Origin: Streptomyces harenosi
GTDB taxonomy: Bacteria; Actinomycetota; Actinomycetes; Streptomycetales; Streptomycetaceae
Assembly: GCF_011008945.1 (NCBI RefSeq)
Contig: NZ_WYCT01000016.1
Span: forward strand, 1-44,189
Direction of reading: 5' to 3'
DNA length: 44,189 bases
Below are positions 1 through 11,500 of the stretch, piece by piece. A program made the position numbers and the translations under genes. The stretch's first letter is position 1. Each line of letters starts with the position of its first letter. The notes beneath the pieces were generated by a model that worked only from the letters and a program-made list of their open reading frames with translations, ran no database searches and was not told the origin of the DNA.

Positions 1-1769
1 GGATACTCCGGATCGACCGGGAGATAGCCGGCCCCGGCCTTCCACACCGCCAGGACCGCCACCACCATCTCGACCCCACGCGGCAGGCACACCCCCACCA
101 ACGACTCCGCACCCACCCCCTGACCCATCAGGTAACGAGCCAGCCGATTCGCCCGCGCATCCAACTCCGCGAACGACACCGACTCGCCCTCCGCGACAAC
201 CGCCACCGCATCCGGAGTCCGGGCCACCTGCGCCGCGAACAGCTCCGGCACCAGCGCCGACCCCAGGTCAGCAGCCGTGTCATTCCAGTCGACCAGCACC
301 CGACGCCGCTCACCCTCACCCAGCACGTCCAGCGAGCTCAGGGGCACGTCGGCGCCGCCGTCCAACGCCGTCTCCAGCGCGGACACCAGGTTCTCCGTGG
401 CCGTGCGCACGAGGGCGCTCACCGCCTCCGGGTCGACCGGGGCGATCGCGTCCACCGCAAGCGCCATGGTCTCCCCGTCGTCGTTGACCGCCACGGACAG
501 CGGGTAGTTGGTGCGGTCGTGCATCCAGACCGTGCGGATGCCCGCGATGTCGGCGTTGCGGCTCTTGCCAGCCGCGCTCTGCCCGGCGTTGTGCCGGTAG
601 TTGAAGAACGAGGTGAAGACCGGGCTATCGCCCGCGACGCCGCTGGCCCGCTGGGCCACGGCGAGCGGCGCGTGCTCGTGCTCCAGGAGCCGGGCCAGTT
701 GGCCGCGCATGGCGTCGATCGACTCCAACGCGCCGAGTTCGTCGGTGCGTACGCGTACTGGCAGCGTGTTCATGAAGGGTCCCGGAACCCGGTCCGAGCC
801 CGTCCCCGCGTTCATGCGGCCGAACAGGACCGTGCCGAAGACCACGTCGGCGCGGCCCGACACGGCCGCGAGCACCCGGGCCCACGCCACGTGCAGGACG
901 GGGGCCGGGCTGGCGCTGAGGCGGCGGGAGACCTCCCGTACGCGCGCGGTCAGGTCGGGAGCGAACTCCAGCTCATCCCGAACGACGCCCGTGCCGTCAC
1001 CGCGTACATCGACCATGCCATACGGAGCCGTGGGCTCGACGATGTCGCCGAGCAGGTCGGCGAAGTAGCCCTCGTGCTCGGACTCCTCGACTCCGCCGCG
1101 CGCCTGCGCGACGAAGGTGCGGAACGGCAGGGGCTCGGGCAGTTCGCCGCCGCGCCCCGTGAGGAACGCCTGCACCTCTTCGAGGAGGACTTCCTTGGCG
1201 GTGTGGTCCTGCACCATGTGGTGCATCAGCAGCAGTGCGAGCCACCGGTCGCTTCCCGGTACGGCGGCGATGTGCAGGCTGATCAGCGGGGCCCGGCCGA
1301 GGTCCATCGCCGAGCCGCCAGCCGCGACCAGGTCAGCGACCAGGTCGGCAGTCGGGTCGGCGGCGGGGTCGGTGCTCCGGGGAGTGAGGGTCACTTCCTC
1401 AACGGGCAGGGTGGCGTGGCGCCACACGACCTGGACCGGCTCGCGCAGACCCTCCCACACGATCCCGGTCCGTAGGATGTCGTGCCGGTCCACGACCTGC
1501 TGGAGTGCGTCCAGGAAGGTGTCGAAGCGCTCGCGTGAGTCGAACTCGACCACTGTCGGGAGCGCGTACGCGTCGTCTCCGCCCTCGTTCAGGAGGTGGT
1601 GGAAGAGCAGGCCCTCCTGGAGCGGGGCCAGCGGGTAGACGTCGGCGACGTTGGCCGCGCCACCGTCCACCGAGGCGACGACAACGGCGACCTCGTCCGC
1701 CGTGAGGTCGACGAGCGGCAGCATCTCGGGGGTGATCTCGATCGCGTCGACCGGGATCAGGCTCTCCGG
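1..1769 (-). other. NRPS module 12 (partial): dual E/C - start of A
   Basis: The E/C domain has [10 protein letters not shown], a complete dual motif, and HHMVQDHT, predicting D-configuration for residue 11. The A domain begins after WNDTAAD and is cut by the window edge at [10 protein letters not shown], before any specificity residue, so its substrate cannot be read. Confidence 0.85.
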
Positions 1770-4700
1770 TACGGAGACCTGGGCCGTGCCCGCCGACAGC
1801 GCGAGGCCGGCCGCGGTCGGGGTCTCGAACAGCGCCCGTACAGAGACCGACATGCCGCGCTCGCGCAGCCGCTCGACCAGGCGGACGGCGAGGAGGGAGT
1901 GCCCGCCCAGGGCGAAGAAGTTGTCATCGACGCCGACGCGCTCCAGGCCAAGGGACTCGGCGAAGACCTCACAGAGGATCTCTTCCCGGCGGTTGACGGG
2001 GGTTCGGCCGCTTCCGGTGGCGTATTCGGGTGCGGGCAGCGCCTTGTGGTCCAGCTTGCCGTTGACCGTCAACGGCAGCGCGTCCACAACCACGACCGCC
2101 GAAGGCACCATGTACGACGGCAACCGCTCCGCAGCGAATGCACCCACACGGACCGGAAGGTCCGCCCCATCCCCGTCCGCGACCACATACGCGACCAGCC
2201 GCGGCTCCCCCGAAACGTCCTCGCGCACCACCACCGCGGCCTGCGCCACACCCGGGCACCCGGCCACCACCGACCGCACCTCACCCGGCTCAATCCGGAA
2301 CCCACGGATCTTCACCTGCTCATCCGCACGCCCCACGAAGACAAGCTCACCCCCGGCAGTCCACCGCACCACATCACCCGTGCGATACAACCGCCCGCCC
2401 GCCCCACCGAACGGATCGGCCACAAACCGCTCCGCCGTCAGCGCAGCACGCCCCACATAGCCGCGCGCCAACTGCGCCCCACCCACGTACAACTCACCCG
2501 CGACACCCGGAGCCACCGGCCGCAAGAATTCATCCAGCACAAACATCCGCGTATTGGCCACCGGACCACCAAAGGGCACCGCCCCCCGACCATCCGGATC
2601 CACTCGGCCCACCGCCGTGATCACCGTCGCCTCAGTCGGCCCATACGCATGCACCAACCGGCGCCCCCGCGCCCACGCCCGCGCCAACGACGGCTCAATC
2701 CCCTCCGAGCCCACCACCATCGACCCGACCCCAGCCAGATCCCCCACATCCAGCACCGCCAACAACGACGGCACCAAACTCGCCGACGTCACCCCCGTCG
2801 ACGCCACCAACTCCCGCAACAAACCAGGCTCAGCCCGCTCCGCCGCCGACGCCACCACCAACGCCCCACCCGACGCCAACGACACCGCGACATCCAGCAC
2901 CGACGCATCAAAATTGAACGAGGCGAACTGCAGCACCCGAACGCCTGGGCCCACCGCCATCAACGGCCCGAACACCGACACCAGATTCGCCAACGCCCCA
3001 TGACCGACCGCCACACCCTTCGGCCGCCCCGTCGAACCCGACGTATAGATCACATACGCCAGACCGTCCCGGGCCGTCGGCCGCTTCGGCGCCTGGACCG
3101 GCAGCCGCTCCAGGGCCGCGCCCGTCGCCGGGCCGTCGAGCCAGAGCACGCGGTCCACGCCCAGCCGTCCGGCGACGCAGTCGGCGGCGTCCCGGCTGCT
3201 CACGACCACGTGGGCCCCGCTGTCCGCCAGGATGAAGGAGAGCCGATCCTCTGGGTGCTCGGGGTCGAGCGGCACGTACGCGCCCCCGGCCTTCCACACG
3301 CCGAGGATCGCCGCCACCATGTCTACCCCGCGCGGCAGGCACAGGCCCACCACCGACTCGGCCTGCACGCCCTGGCCGAGGAGGTGGTGCGCGAGGCGGT
3401 TCGCCCGCGCGTCCAGCTCCGCGTACGTGACCTCGACGCCCTCGTACACCACGGCGACGGCGTCCGGGGTCAGCGCCACATGCGCTTCGAACATCTCCGG
3501 TACGAGAGCGGCGTCGACGCTGACCTCGGTGTCGTTCCACTCGGTCAGCAGCTGGTGGCGCTCGGCCGCGTCCAGGACGTCGACGGCGCTCAGCCGCGCC
3601 TGCGGGTCGGCGACCAGCAGGCGCAGTACGCGCGCCAGCCGCCCGGCGAGGCGGGCGGCCGAGTCCTCGTCGAACAGGTCGGCCGCGACGATCACGGAGC
3701 CGCGCAGACCCGCGGGCGCGCCGTCGGCGTCGAATGCCTCCTCGACGCCGACCTCCAGGTCGAACTTGGCCACTGTCCTGGTGGCGAGCTGCTTCGACAC
3801 GTCCGCCGAGGCCACGTCGGCCAGCGAGCCGGCGCGCGCGCCCGGCAGTTCGACCTCTGACCGGGTGGCGTTCTCCACGGTGAGCATGACCTGGAAGAGC
3901 GGGTGCCGCGTTAGGGAACGCGTCGGCGCCAGCTCCTCCACCAGCTTCTCGAACGGCACGTCCTGGTGCGCGAACGCCGACAGCGTCGTCTCCCGAACGC
4001 GACCGAGGACCTCCCGGAACGTCGGGTCGCCCGACAGGTCCGTACGCAGCACCAGCGTGTTCACGAAGAACCCGACCAGGTCGCTCAGCGCCAGGTCCGT
4101 ACGGCCGGCCACGGCGGCGCCGATCGGGATGTCCGTGCCCGCGCCCAGCCGCGACAGGGTCATCGCCAGCACAGCCTGGAACACCATGAACGTGGTGACG
4201 CCCTCGGCGCGCGCCAGCTCCCGCAGCCGTGCGTGCACGTCGGCCGGGATCTCGAAGGGGGCGCTGTGGCCCCGGTGGGAGGCGACGAGCGCGCGCCTGC
4301 GGTCGGTCGGCAGCTCCAGCTCCTCGGGCGCGCCCTGCAACGCCTCGCGCCAGTAGGCGACTTGGCGTGACATGACGCTGCCGGGGTCGGTCTCGTCGCC
4401 GAGCAGTTCACGCTGCCACAGCGCGTAGTCCGCGTACTGGACGGGCAGCGGCTCCCACTCGGGGGCACGGCCCTCGCACCGCGCCGCGTACGCGACCGAG
4501 ACGTCACGGGCCAGCGGCCGCATCGAGTAGCCGTCGCCCGCGATGTGGTGGACGACCAGGGCGAGCGCGTGCTCGTCGGGCCCGGCGGAGAAAAGCCAGG
4601 CACGGACGGGGAGTTCGGCCGACAGATCGAACTCGTACCCGAAGACACCGGCGACCGCGCCGGCCAGATCCGCCGGTGTCGCGGAGCCGGGCAGGTCCAC

Positions 4701-4946
4701 AGTCTGGAGTTCCCAGTCGAGTTCCTCAAGGTCGAGGATGCGCTGATACGGCTCGCCGCCGCTCACGCCGAAGGTCGTGCGCAGCACTTCGTGCCGCTCC
4801 AGGACGTCCCGCAAGGCCGCGCCCAGCGCCGCCCGGTCCACCGATCCGGAAAGGCGCAGCGACACCGGGATGTTGTAGGTCGCGCTGGGGCCCTCGAGCT
4901 GCTGAATGAACCACAACCGACGCTGCGCGAAAGACAACGGAATCAT
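1..4946 (-). CDS. NRPS 3 (modules 11-12), 3'-truncated by window edge
   Basis: This is a third nonribosomal peptide synthetase, open in one frame from its ATG to the left edge (about 1648 residues visible, C-terminus missing). Domain order by residue is C (1-435), A (about 470-960), carrier protein (about 980-1045), dual E/C (about 1100-1540) and the beginning of a second A domain. The N-terminus begins [13 protein letters not shown], the LCL condensation signature, so residue 10 arrives L-configured. The ATG is preceded by AGGAAGG and is the same start seen in NRPS 2. It follows a 416-base gap after NRPS 2 that holds its own operator and promoter, so it is probably a separate transcript. The protein must continue to the left, where a thioesterase is expected in this or a later protein. 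The assignment as an NRPS is certain; the amino acids loaded are not. Confidence 0.97.
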   Translation of the reverse strand, partial: MIPLSFAQRRLWFIQQLEGPSATYNIPVSLRLSGSVDRAALGAALRDVLERHEVLRTTFGVSGGEPYQRILDLEELDWELQTVDLPGSATPADLAGAVAGVFGYEFDLSAELPVRAWLFSAGPDEHALALVVHHIAGDGYSMRPLARDVSVAYAARCEGRAPEWEPLPVQYADYALWQRELLGDETDPGSVMSRQVAYWREALQGAPEELELPTDRRRALVASHRGHSAPFEIPADVHARLRELARAEGVTTFMVFQAVLAMTLSRLGAGTDIPIGAAVAGRTDLALSDLVGFFVNTLVLRTDLSGDPTFREVLGRVRETTLSAFAHQDVPFEKLVEELAPTRSLTRHPLFQVMLTVENATRSEVELPGARAGSLADVASADVSKQLATRTVAKFDLEVGVEEAFDADGAPAGLRGSVIVAADLFDEDSAARLAGRLARVLRLLVADPQARLSAVDVLDAAERHQLLTEWNDTEVSVDAALVPEMFEAHVALTPDAVAVVYEGVEVTYAELDARANRLAHHLLGQGVQAESVVGLCLPRGVDMVAAILGVWKAGGAYVPLDPEHPEDRLSFILADSGAHVVVSSRDAADCVAGRLGVDRVLWLDGPATGAALERLPVQAPKRPTARDGLAYVIYTSGSTGRPKGVAVGHGALANLVSVFGPLMAVGPGVRVLQFASFNFDASVLDVAVSLASGGALVVASAAERAEPGLLRELVASTGVTSASLVPSLLAVLDVGDLAGVGSMVVGSEGIEPSLARAWARGRRLVHAYGPTEATVITAVGRVDPDGRGAVPFGGPVANTRMFVLDEFLRPVAPGVAGELYVGGAQLARGYVGRAALTAERFVADPFGGAGGRLYRTGDVVRWTAGGELVFVGRADEQVKIRGFRIEPGEVRSVVAGCPGVAQAAVVVREDVSGEPRLVAYVVADGDGADLPVRVGAFAAERLPSYMVPSAVVVVDALPLTVNGKLDHKALPAPEYATGSGRTPVNRREEILCEVFAESLGLERVGVDDNFFALGGHSLLAVRLVERLRERGMSVSVRALFETPTAAGLALSAGTAQVSVPESLIPVDAIEITPEMLPLVDLTADEVAVVVASVDGGAANVADVYPLAPLQEGLLFHHLLNEGGDDAYALPTVVEFDSRERFDTFLDALQQVVDRHDILRTGIVWEGLREPVQVVWRHATLPVEEVTLTPRSTDPAADPTADLVADLVAAGGSAMDLGRAPLISLHIAAVPGSDRWLALLLMHHMVQDHTAKEVLLEEVQAFLTGRGGELPEPLPFRTFVAQARGGVEESEHEGYFADLLGDIVEPTAPYGMVDVRGDGTGVVRDELEFAPDLTARVREVSRRLSASPAPVLHVAWARVLAAVSGRADVVFGTVLFGRMNAGTGSDRVPGPFMNTLPVRVRTDELGALESIDAMRGQLARLLEHEHAPLAVAQRASGVAGDSPVFTSFFNYRHNAGQSAAGKSRNADIAGIRTVWMHDRTNYPLSVAVNDDGETMALAVDAIAPVDPEAVSALVRTATENLVSALETALDGGADVPLSSLDVLGEGERRRVLVDWNDTAADLGSALVPELFAAQVARTPDAVAVVAEGESVSFAELDARANRLARYLMGQGVGAESLVGVCLPRGVEMVVAVLAVWKAGAGYLPVDPEY
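1770..4946 (-). other. NRPS module 11: LCL C - A(unknown, hydrophobic pocket) - T
   Basis: The C domain starts [13 protein letters not shown] and carries HHIAGDG. The A-domain code is DALSVGAVIK, from FDASVLD, ASLVPS, VVGSEG and [11 protein letters not shown]. It is mostly hydrophobic and not one I recognise. The glycine before the usual GE is replaced (VVGSEG). The A core (about 2080-3060) has codon use unlike its flanks. Confidence 0.75.
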
Positions 4947-5106
4947 CAGGAACCTTCCTGGCTTTTCGTCCCGGCCGCAACGTCGGCCCAGGTTGCTTGT
5001 CAAACGTCTGCCGCCGCTCACCCGCGTCTGGAAGGAAGGTCGGCGTGAAGGGGTCAAGGCAGCCCTGAGGCCTTGTACACCTGAACAAGAATGGTTGGCG
5101 CGGACC

Positions 5107-5136
5107 ACTATGACCCAGTCCGGTACGGACGATCAA
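5107..5136 (-). promoter_or_regulatory. Predicted sigma-70-type promoter of NRPS 3
   Basis: Read on the minus strand, TTGATC (5136-5131) and CATAGT (5112-5107) are 18 bases apart, about 160 bases before the ATG. The match to the NRPS 1 promoter extends over CATTGATC and GGGTCATAGTGG although the spacer sequence differs. Confidence 0.6.
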
Positions 5137-5210
5137 TGCTCTGCTTCCGCACCCCCACCGGGCTGAATGTCAGCCGGAAATCCGCAGCTAGATCGCCCCT
5201 TCGGCAGGCT

Positions 5211-5239
5211 GTTCAACCGCCCCGGAACGGCAGTTGAAC
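5211..5239. promoter_or_regulatory. StrR-type operator upstream of NRPS 3
   Basis: The half-sites GTTCAACCG and CAGTTGAAC are separated by 11 bases, the same layout as the site at 37546-37574. It lies 74 bases upstream of the -35 of the predicted NRPS 3 promoter. Having two matching copies, each in one of the only two large intergenic gaps, argues for a real regulatory site. Confidence 0.75.
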
Positions 5240-5267
5240 GACCACGGGGAGTCGGCGCGAACACATG

Positions 5268-5305
5268 TCGGCCGCCGTACCGAATTCACGAGATACGGCG
5301 GCCGA
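5268..5305 (-). terminator. Hairpin after NRPS 2
   Basis: A perfect 12-bp stem (TCGGCCGCCGTA with TACGGCGGCCGA) encloses a 14-base loop, 57 bases after the NRPS 2 stop codon. There is no following U-run, as is common for Streptomyces terminators. It would end the NRPS 1-2 transcript just before the operator of NRPS 3. It could alternatively be an RNA-processing or regulatory element. Confidence 0.55.
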
Positions 5306-5362
5306 GCATGTCATCTCTCTTTTCTGTTGTTCAGGCGGAACGCCTTGACTTTCCCGCTGTTC

Positions 5363-8300
5363 CTACCTCTCCCGCATTGGGCGAAGAGCCGGACGGGTTG
5401 ACTTTTCCGTGCCGAGCTGCTTCGCGAGTCCCGCGACGGTCGGGGCGTCGAACAGGACCCGGATGTCCAGGTCCACGCCGAGGACCGCCCTGACCTGGCT
5501 CGCCAGGCGCACCGCGAGGAGCGAGTGGCCGCCGAGTGCGAAGAAGTCGTCGTCGACCTCCACCTTGTCCACGCCGAGGACCTGGGCGAAGACACCGCAG
5601 AGCAGTTCCTCGCGCACGTTCGACGGCCCCCGTCCGACTGCCGCCGCACCCGCCGAGTAGTCCGGCGCGGGCAGGGCCTCGCGGTCGAGCTTGCGGTTGA
5701 CCGTCAGCGGCAGGGCCGCGAGGGCGACCACCGCCGACGGGACCATGTAGTCGGGCAGCCGGTCGGCCGCGAGGGCGAGCACGGAAGCCGTGGCGGAGGG
5801 CGACCACGAGGACGTGCCGTCGGCCGGGACCACGTACGCGACGAGGCGCTTGTCACCGGGGGTGTCCTCGCGGACGGTCACCGCGGCCTGGGCGATCGAG
5901 GGGTGTGTGGCCAGGACGGTGGCGATCTCGCCGGGTTCGATCCGGAAGCCGCGGATCTTGACCTGGTCGTCGGTACGGCCGGCGAAGACCAGCCGGCCGT
6001 CCGCCGTCCACTTGGCCCGGTCGCCGGTGCGGTAGAGCCGCGAGCCGTCCCCGGCGAGGTGGTTGGCGACGAAGCGCTCGGCCGTCAGGTCGGGCCGGCC
6101 CAGGTAGCCGCGGGCCAGGCCGGCGCCGGCGACGTACATCTCCCCCGCGACGCCGACGGGGACGGGCGCCAGGTACTCGTCGAGGACGTACACCTCGGTG
6201 TTGAGCACCGGGGTGCCGATGGCCACCTCGGCGAACTCGGGCTCGCACCGCCACAGGGTGGCGTCGACGGTGGTCTCGGTGGGTCCGTACGAGTTGAAGA
6301 GGCTGCGGCCGCGCGCCCAGCGGGCCATCACGTCCGGTGGGCATGCCTCGCCCGCGACGACGAGGACGGTGTCCGGGTCGATGGAGCCCTCGTCGAGGGT
6401 GGCGAGGACGGCAGGCGGCAGGGTGGCGTGGGTGACGCGCTGCTCGGTCAGGAACGCCGGCAGTGCCTCGCCGAGGCGCCGCTCGTGCGGGATCACCACG
6501 AGGGTCGCACCGGACAGGAGGGCCATGAACCACTCCCAGCCGAAGGTGTCGAAGCTCGCGGACGCGAACTGGCCGACCCGGCAGCCGGGGCCGACGCCGA
6601 AGTAGCGGACGTGGCCCGCGACCAGGCTGGCGACGCCGGCGTGCGAGACGAGGACGCCCTTGGGACGGCCGGTCGAGCCCGAGGTGTAGATGACGTACGC
6701 GGGGTGGGTCACGGCGAGATCGACGCGCGGCTCGATGGCCGCCTGGCGGGACGCGCCGTCGTTGTCGTCCAGGAGCAGCACCTCGACGGCCGCGTCCGGG
6801 ACCTTGCCCGCCGTCCGGGCCGACGCGAGGACCAGCGCCGGGGCCGCGTCGCCGAGCATGTACGCGATCCGATCGGCCGGGTACTCCGGGTCGATCGGCA
6901 GGTACGCGCCCCCGGCCTTCAGCACGCCGAGGAGCGCCACCATCAGGTCGGCGCCGCGCTCCAGGCACACCGCGACCACGGACTCGGGGCGTACGCCCCG
7001 GTGCAGCAGGCTGTGGGCCAGCCAGTTCGCGCGCGCGTCGAGTTCGGCGTACGACAGCGTCTGTCCGTCCGCGACGACCGCCGCCGCGTCCGGTGTCCGC
7101 GCCACCTGGGCCGCGAACAGCGCCGGTACCGTGGCGGGCGAGACGTCCGCCACGGTGTCGTTCCACTCCACCAGCAGGCGGTGACGCTCGGTATCATCAA
7201 GCACGTCCAGCGCGCTCAACCGCGTACCCGGATCGGCGACCAGCAGCCCGAGCACACGCACCAACCGCTCGCCCAGCCCCTCAACCGTCTCCCGATCGAA
7301 CAGGTCGGCCGCGGCCGTGACGGAGCCGCGGAGGCCCGCTGGGGCGCCGTCGGCGTCGAACATCTCGCCGAGGCCGACCTCCAGGTCGAACTTGGCCATC
7401 GACGTCCCGGCCGACATCCCACCCGCCCGCACGCCTGGCAGGTCGAGTACGGCCTCGGAGGTGTTCTGCAGGGTCAACATGACCTGGAACAGCGGGTGCC
7501 GGGCCATCGAACGGCTCGGCGCCAGCTCCTCCACCAACCGCTCGAACGGCACCTCCTGATGCGCCAGCGCCGACAGACTTGTCTTGCGCACCCGGCTCAG
7601 AACCTCCCGGAACGTCGGGTCACCCGACAGGTCGGTGCGGAGCACGAGCATGTTGATGAAGAAACCGACGAGCTTGTCCAGGGCCACGTCCGTGCGGCCC
7701 GCGTTCGCCGAACCGATCGGGATGTCCGTCCCCGCGCCCAGCCGCGACAGCAGCATGGCCGAAGCAGCCTGCAGGACCATGAACGTGGTCACGCTCTCGG
7801 CGCGAGCCACCTTCACCAGTTGTGCGTGCACCTCGGCCGGGATCTCCAGGGGTACGGCGTAGCCCTCGTGGGAGGCGACGGCGGGCCGCGTCCGGTCGAC
7901 GGGGAGCGGCAGCTCCTCCGGTGATCCGGCCAGTGCCTCGCGCCAGTAGGCGATCTGCCGGGAGATCAGGCTGTCGGCGTCGCCCTCGTCGCCGAGCAGC
8001 TCCCGCTGCCACAGCGCGTAGTCCGCGTACTGCACGGGCAGCGGCTCCCACTGAGGCGCCAGGCCGGCGCTGCGTGCCGCGTAGGCGGTGGACAGGTCGT
8101 CGGCCATGGGGGCCCACGACCAGCCGTCGCCCGCGATGTGGTGGACCACGACGAGCAGCACCCGTTCCTCGGCATCCACCTCGAACAGCCAAGCCCGCAC
8201 GGGGACTTCGGTATCCAGGTCGAACTCGTGCTCCGACGCCTCCTTGACCGCGTCGGCGAGGGCGGCCCGGCTGACCGGGGTCACCGCCAGCTCCCACACC

Positions 8301-8534
8301 ACCTCGTCGAGGGGCAGGATGTGCTGGTACGGCCGGTCGTCGGCCGTCGGGTACACCGTGCGGAGCACCTCGTGCCGTCCGATCACGTCCCGCAGCGCCA
8401 GCCCCAGGGCTCGCCCGTCGACGTCGCCCGCCATGCGCAGGGCCACCGGGATGTTGTATGTCGCGCTCGGGCCCTCCAGCTGGCGGATGAACCAGAGGCG
8501 TTGCTGGGCGAAGGACAGGGGCACCCGCTCCGGG
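5363..8534 (-). other. NRPS module 10: LCL C - A(same as module 9) - T, end of NRPS 2
   Basis: The C domain starts [11 protein letters not shown] with HHIAGDG. The A and T domains are an exact DNA copy of module 9, so the same residue should be incorporated twice in a row. The protein then ends in a short QLGT...RPALRPMR tail. Confidence 0.78.
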
Positions 8535-11500
8535 CGCTCGCCGGCCGTCAGCGCGAGCCGGGCCTCGCCGGCTCCGTCCAGCGCGGCCGCGAGTCCCGCG
8601 ACGGTCGGGGCGTCGAACAGGACCCGGATGTCCAGGTCCACGCCGAGGACCGCCCTGACCTGGCTCGCCAGGCGCACCGCGAGGAGCGAGTGGCCGCCGA
8701 GTGCGAAGAAGTCGTCGTCGACCTCCACCTTGTCCACGCCGAGGACCTGGGCGAAGACACCGCAGAGCAGTTCCTCGCGCACGTTCGACGGCCCCCGTCC
8801 GACTGCCGCCGCACCCGCCGAGTAGTCCGGCGCGGGCAGGGCCTCGCGGTCGAGCTTGCGGTTGACCGTCAGCGGCAGGGCCGCGAGGGCGACCACCGCC
8901 GACGGGACCATGTAGTCGGGCAGCCGGTCGGCCGCGAGGGCGAGCACGGAAGCCGTGGCGGAGGGCGACCACGAGGACGTGCCGTCGGCCGGGACCACGT
9001 ACGCGACGAGGCGCTTGTCACCGGGGGTGTCCTCGCGGACGGTCACCGCGGCCTGGGCGATCGAGGGGTGTGTGGCCAGGACGGTGGCGATCTCGCCGGG
9101 TTCGATCCGGAAGCCGCGGATCTTGACCTGGTCGTCGGTACGGCCGGCGAAGACCAGCCGGCCGTCCGCCGTCCACTTGGCCCGGTCGCCGGTGCGGTAG
9201 AGCCGCGAGCCGTCCCCGGCGAGGTGGTTGGCGACGAAGCGCTCGGCCGTCAGGTCGGGCCGGCCCAGGTAGCCGCGGGCCAGGCCGGCGCCGGCGACGT
9301 ACATCTCCCCCGCGACGCCGACGGGGACGGGCGCCAGGTACTCGTCGAGGACGTACACCTCGGTGTTGAGCACCGGGGTGCCGATGGCCACCTCGGCGAA
9401 CTCGGGCTCGCACCGCCACAGGGTGGCGTCGACGGTGGTCTCGGTGGGTCCGTACGAGTTGAAGAGGCTGCGGCCGCGCGCCCAGCGGGCCATCACGTCC
9501 GGTGGGCATGCCTCGCCCGCGACGACGAGGACGGTGTCCGGGTCGATGGAGCCCTCGTCGAGGGTGGCGAGGACGGCAGGCGGCAGGGTGGCGTGGGTGA
9601 CGCGCTGCTCGGTCAGGAACGCCGGCAGTGCCTCGCCGAGGCGCCGCTCGTGCGGGATCACCACGAGGGTCGCACCGGACAGGAGGGCCATGAACCACTC
9701 CCAGCCGAAGGTGTCGAAGCTCGCGGACGCGAACTGGCCGACCCGGCAGCCGGGGCCGACGCCGAAGTAGCGGACGTGGCCCGCGACCAGGCTGGCGACG
9801 CCGGCGTGCGAGACGAGGACGCCCTTGGGACGGCCGGTCGAGCCCGAGGTGTAGATGACGTACGCGGGGTGGGTCACGGCGAGATCGACGCGCGGCTCGA
9901 TGGCCGCCTGGCGGGACGCGCCGTCGTTGTCGTCCAGGAGCAGCACCTCGACGGCCGCGTCCGGGACCTTGCCCGCCGTCCGGGCCGACGCGAGGACCAG
10001 CGCCGGGGCCGCGTCGCCGAGCATGTACGCGATCCGATCGGCCGGGTACTCCGGGTCGATCGGCAGGTACGCGCCCCCGGCCTTCAGCACGCCGAGGAGC
10101 GCCACCATCAGGTCGGCGCCGCGCTCCAGGCACACCGCGACCACGGACTCGGGGCGTACGCCCCGGTGCAGCAGGCTGTGGGCCAGCCAGTTCGCGCGCG
10201 CGTCGAGTTCGGCGTACGACAGCGTCTGTCCGTCCGCGACGACCGCCGCCGCGTCCGGTGTCCGCGCCACCTGGGCCGCGAACAGCGCCGGTACCGTGGC
10301 GGGCGAGACGTCCGCCACGGTGTCGTTCCACTCCACCAGCAGGCGGTGACGCTCGGTGTCGTCGAGCACCCGGACGGCGCTGAGCCGGGTGTCCGGTGCG
10401 GCGGTCAGCGCGTCGAGGACCTGCCCGAGGCAGGCGACGAGCCGTTCGGCGGTGGCGGGTTCGAAGAGGTCGGCCGCGGCGGTGGCGAAGCCGCGCACCC
10501 CGGCCGGGTGCCCGTTCCCGTCGAACGCCTCGCCCACGATGACGTCCAGGTCGAACTTGGCCTTGGCGGGCCCGGTCGTCAGGGACTCGGCCCTCAGGCC
10601 GGGCAGGTCGAGGACGGCCTCGGAGGTGTTCTGCAGGGTCAGCATGACCTGGAACAGGGCGTGGCGGGCCATGGAGCGGCTCGGGGCCAACTCCTCGACG
10701 AGGCGCTCGAAGGGCACGTCCTGGTGGGCGAAGGCCGACAGGCTGTTCTCCCGTACGCGTCCGAGTACTTCGCGGAACGTCGGGTCACCGGACAGGTCCG
10801 TGCGCAGCACCAGCGTGTTGACGAAGGAGCCGACCAGGTCGTCCAGGGCCTCGTCGGTGCGTCCGGCGTTGGGCGAGCCGATCGGGATGTCGGTGCCGGC
10901 GCCCAAGCGCGCGAGGAGCATGGCCAGCGCGGCCTGGAGCACCATGAACACGGTGACGCCCTCGGCGCGCGCCACGTCCGCGATCCGCGCGTGCACCGGT
11001 GCGGGTATGTCGACCGGAACGCTGTTTCCGCGGTGCGAGGCCACGGCTGGGCGCGTGTGGTCGAAGGGCAGCTCCAGTTCCTCGGGTGAGCCGTCCAGCG
11101 CGTCACGCCAGTAGGCGACCTGGCGTGCCATCACACCCGCGGGGTCGCGCTCGTCGCCGAGCAGCTCGCGTTGCCACAGCGCGTAGTCGGCGTACTGGAC
11201 CGGCAGCGGCTCCCAGTCGGGGGCCCGGCCCTCGCGGCGGGCCGCGTAGGCGACGGACACGTCCCGGGCGAGCGGGCCCGTGGACCAGCCGTCGGTGGCG
11301 ATGTGGTGGACGACGACCACGAGGACGTGCTCCTCGGGCGCCAGCTCGAAGAGCCAGGCGCGGATGGGTACTTCGGAGGCGAGGTCGAAGACGTGCTCCG
11401 CCGCTCCGGCGACCGCGGCGGCCAGGCCGTCCCGGCTCACCCGCTCCACCGTGGGTTCCCACACCAGGTCGTCCGGGTCGACGATGCGCTGGTACGGCTC

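Larger units (their letters stand above)
4947..5362. other. Intergenic region NRPS 2 / NRPS 3
   Basis: This 416-base gap holds, in the direction of transcription, the NRPS 2 terminator-like hairpin, the StrR-type operator, the NRPS 3 promoter and a leader of about 155 bases ending in an AGGAAGG ribosome-binding site. I see no gene in it. The leader has no convincing small ORF. Confidence 0.8.
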
